Below are positions 37,568-38,659 of a DNA stretch of 38,659 nt, in pieces (position 1 is the stretch's first letter; every line of letters begins with the position of its first letter). The notes beneath the pieces are model-generated. The model saw only the letters and a program-made list of their open reading frames with translations. It was not told the DNA's origin and searched no databases. The DNA is from a virus: IMG/VR virus record IMGVR_UViG_3300048029_000635, positions 1-38,659 of that record; one strand, given 5' to 3'. The position numbers and the translations under genes were made by a program.

Positions 37568-37589
37568 GTAACCAAGATAAATAAATAAC
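37568..37589 (+). promoter_or_regulatory. Two-box 22-bp motif copy at 37.6 kb
   Basis: GTAACC-N11-ATAAC, then 13 nt including GAAAGGA and the ATG. The spacer is AAGATAAATAA. This is the copy farthest from its ATG, and the only one with a Shine-Dalgarno-like sequence after it. Confidence 0.6.
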
Positions 37590-37602
37590 GAAAGGAAAAA
37601 CA

Positions 37603-38343
37603 ATGAGTGATATAACCGTAGAACAAGCAGAACAACAACTAGCAGAGGCTAAGCAACGCGAAGAAGAAGCTAAGAAACCATGGGTACTCAAGCCACCCAC
37701 AATGGATGATATGCAGACCCTCAAGAATCTCATCGATGAGGTCGAGAGTAAGCATTGCGAATTAGAAGATGCAAGGAGTACTCTTCAAGACCAATGGAAT
37801 GATCAGGTGCGCGAATATAATGACTCAGTTGATGAGTTCAATTCTGCTCAAGCCAATCTAGCTGATCATATTAATCACAATACCAACTGGAGGGATAGTA
37901 TCGAAGATTACTTTGCCCAAGAGGAGGAGGTGAATGCCGTAGTGGTTAGTGATAAGTTGCGCGAGTTGCTAGTTAACATCAGCGAGAAGGTAGATGAGTT
38001 CTGCACTAATGATGTAGAGGGCGAGGATTCTGATAAGTACATCGAGGAGGCAGACATAGATGAGAGTCATGGCGTTGCTGCTGATGTCCATGCTCAACTC
38101 GAGACACTACAAGAATATCTAGACAATTGTACTCTGACCTCTGAAGAGAAGGAAGCCGTAGAGAGATGGGGCAATAACCATTCAGTATGGGAAGTCTATG
38201 ATGTGTTAAAAGAACTAGATAAGGAAGATAGGGATAAGCGTCTTAAGTATGCCCTCTCCTACTACAAACCTGAGGGTACAGGGTATGCAGAGATGCTCAA
38301 GGAAATGGCTAACGAGTTCGGGATTGATACAGATGAGTCTTAA
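37603..38343 (+). CDS. Acidic coiled-coil protein, 246 aa
   Basis: N-terminal helix TVEQAEQQLAEAKQREEEAKKPW. A coiled coil follows (ESKHCELEDARSTLQDQWNDQVREYNDSVDEFNSAQANLADHI), then an acidic C-terminal region (DVEGEDSDKYIEEADIDESHG). No enzymatic motif. It may be a scaffold or inhibitor binding a host protein. It overlaps the next gene by 11 nt. Confidence 0.6.
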   Translation: MSDITVEQAEQQLAEAKQREEEAKKPWVLKPPTMDDMQTLKNLIDEVESKHCELEDARSTLQDQWNDQVREYNDSVDEFNSAQANLADHINHNTNWRDSIEDYFAQEEEVNAVVVSDKLRELLVNISEKVDEFCTNDVEGEDSDKYIEEADIDESHGVAADVHAQLETLQEYLDNCTLTSEEKEAVERWGNNHSVWEVYDVLKELDKEDRDKRLKYALSYYKPEGTGYAEMLKEMANEFGIDTDES

Positions 38344-38557
38344 TTACGAACACATATCCGAGGAGGAGGTGACAGATTTACTCTGTCGCCTCCTTAATGA
38401 CTACGAAAAGAAACAAGAGGCTCTGTTTACTAGTGGTGGCTCACCCGATGTATTTCATTGGCAAGACTTAGTCAATGCATGCCGTGAGTTCATAGAGGTT
38501 TCTACCATGAATGCACCAATACGGAGCGGAGCTGATGATAGGAAGGAGGATAAATAA
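38333..38557 (+). CDS. Small hypothetical protein, 74 aa
   Basis: The start MSLNYEHISEEEVTDLLCRLLNDYEKK at 38333 is preferred; a longer in-frame reading would lie inside the previous gene. Helical and acidic. Ends in TAATG with the next gene and carries that gene's GGAAGGAGG ribosome-binding site. Confidence 0.55.
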   Translation: MSLNYEHISEEEVTDLLCRLLNDYEKKQEALFTSGGSPDVFHWQDLVNACREFIEVSTMNAPIRSGADDRKEDK

Positions 38558-38659
38558 TGGAATACACAAAAAGAAAAGTAACTGAGGAAGAGCTACATGA
38601 CCTACCTCATCTGTTCTTCAATACAGGTTGTAGATACACAAAGCATGGACAGCGCTTAC
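38557..38659 (+). CDS. Hypothetical protein, N-terminal fragment (cut by window edge)
   Basis: GGAGGA 7 nt upstream of the ATG. The 34 visible codons read MEYTKRKVTEEELHDLPHLF, then FNTGCRYTKHGQRL. The frame is open to the right edge. Confidence 0.6.
   Translation, partial: MEYTKRKVTEEELHDLPHLFFNTGCRYTKHGQRL

Noticed and set aside
1-38659. CRISPR array or cas genes
   Set aside because: No regularly spaced repeats were seen, and the Cas4-like protein has a recombination-cassette context, not a cas locus.
1-38659. Window ends joining as a complete circular genome
   Set aside because: Joining 38659 to 1 does not extend either edge gene into a sensible longer protein, so the window was treated as a fragment.

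Overview
The window looks like about 38.7 kb of a temperate, podovirus-like bacteriophage genome in its virion or circular (non-integrated) form. It has terminase, portal, scaffold-like and capsid genes, a tyrosine integrase with an attP core derived from a tRNA gene, and a phage-type replication/recombination cassette. No host chromosomal gene is visible. The gene order portal, scaffold, capsid, short adaptor-like protein, then a ~790-residue propeller-like protein resembles short-tailed phages such as T7, but this is inferred from order, length and motifs. A lipobox-bearing small protein and LamG-like and fibre-like proteins fit a Gram-negative, probably aquatic host; the host cannot be named from the sequence. 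Both window ends cut genes, so the genome continues beyond it. No DNA polymerase, RNA polymerase or endolysin was recognised.

Layout. (1) 1-16995, minus strand: virion module, read from TerS/TerL (16.4-14.2 kb) through portal, acidic scaffold-like protein and major capsid protein to adaptor, holin-like and fibre genes at the left edge. (2) 17.0-18.2 kb, plus strand: tyrosine integrase whose first codons contain the 3' half of a tRNA-Val(GAC) gene (attP), followed by a repeat-rich stretch. (3) 18.2-19.0 kb: a divergent control region with a ribbon-helix-helix-like gene and a membrane protein on minus, and an Xis-like helix-turn-helix gene on plus. (4) 19.2-26.4 kb, plus: Rad52-like annealing protein, Cas4/RecB-like nuclease, RusA resolvase, replication organiser-like protein, DnaB-type helicase, SSB, a dNMP kinase, a MazG-like pyrophosphohydrolase and small genes. 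(5) 26.4-29.7 kb, minus: HNH endonuclease, small genes and a 678-residue putative internal-virion/ejection protein. (6) 29.85-31.5 kb, plus: one 145-residue gene, then about 1.0 kb of apparently non-coding, hairpin-dense sequence ending in a strong intrinsic terminator. (7) 31.5-38.7 kb, plus: a tightly packed run of mostly unrecognised small genes including a peptide deformylase and a GP88-like protein.

Two features stand out. The first is the roughly 1 kb structured-RNA candidate (about 30291-31298), reminiscent in size and phage setting of the giant ornate RNAs GOLLD and ROOL. The second is a 22-bp two-box motif (GTAACC-N11-GTAAC or ATAAC or GTTAC) that recurs on both strands, always in the sense orientation of the next gene and 0-13 nt before its ATG. 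It lies ahead of the integrase, capsid, ejection-protein and several right-arm genes, and is probably a phage-specific promoter or operator. A third, smaller feature is a 36-bp element with helically phased ACGT tetramers, found downstream of the integrase and again just after the RNA terminator.
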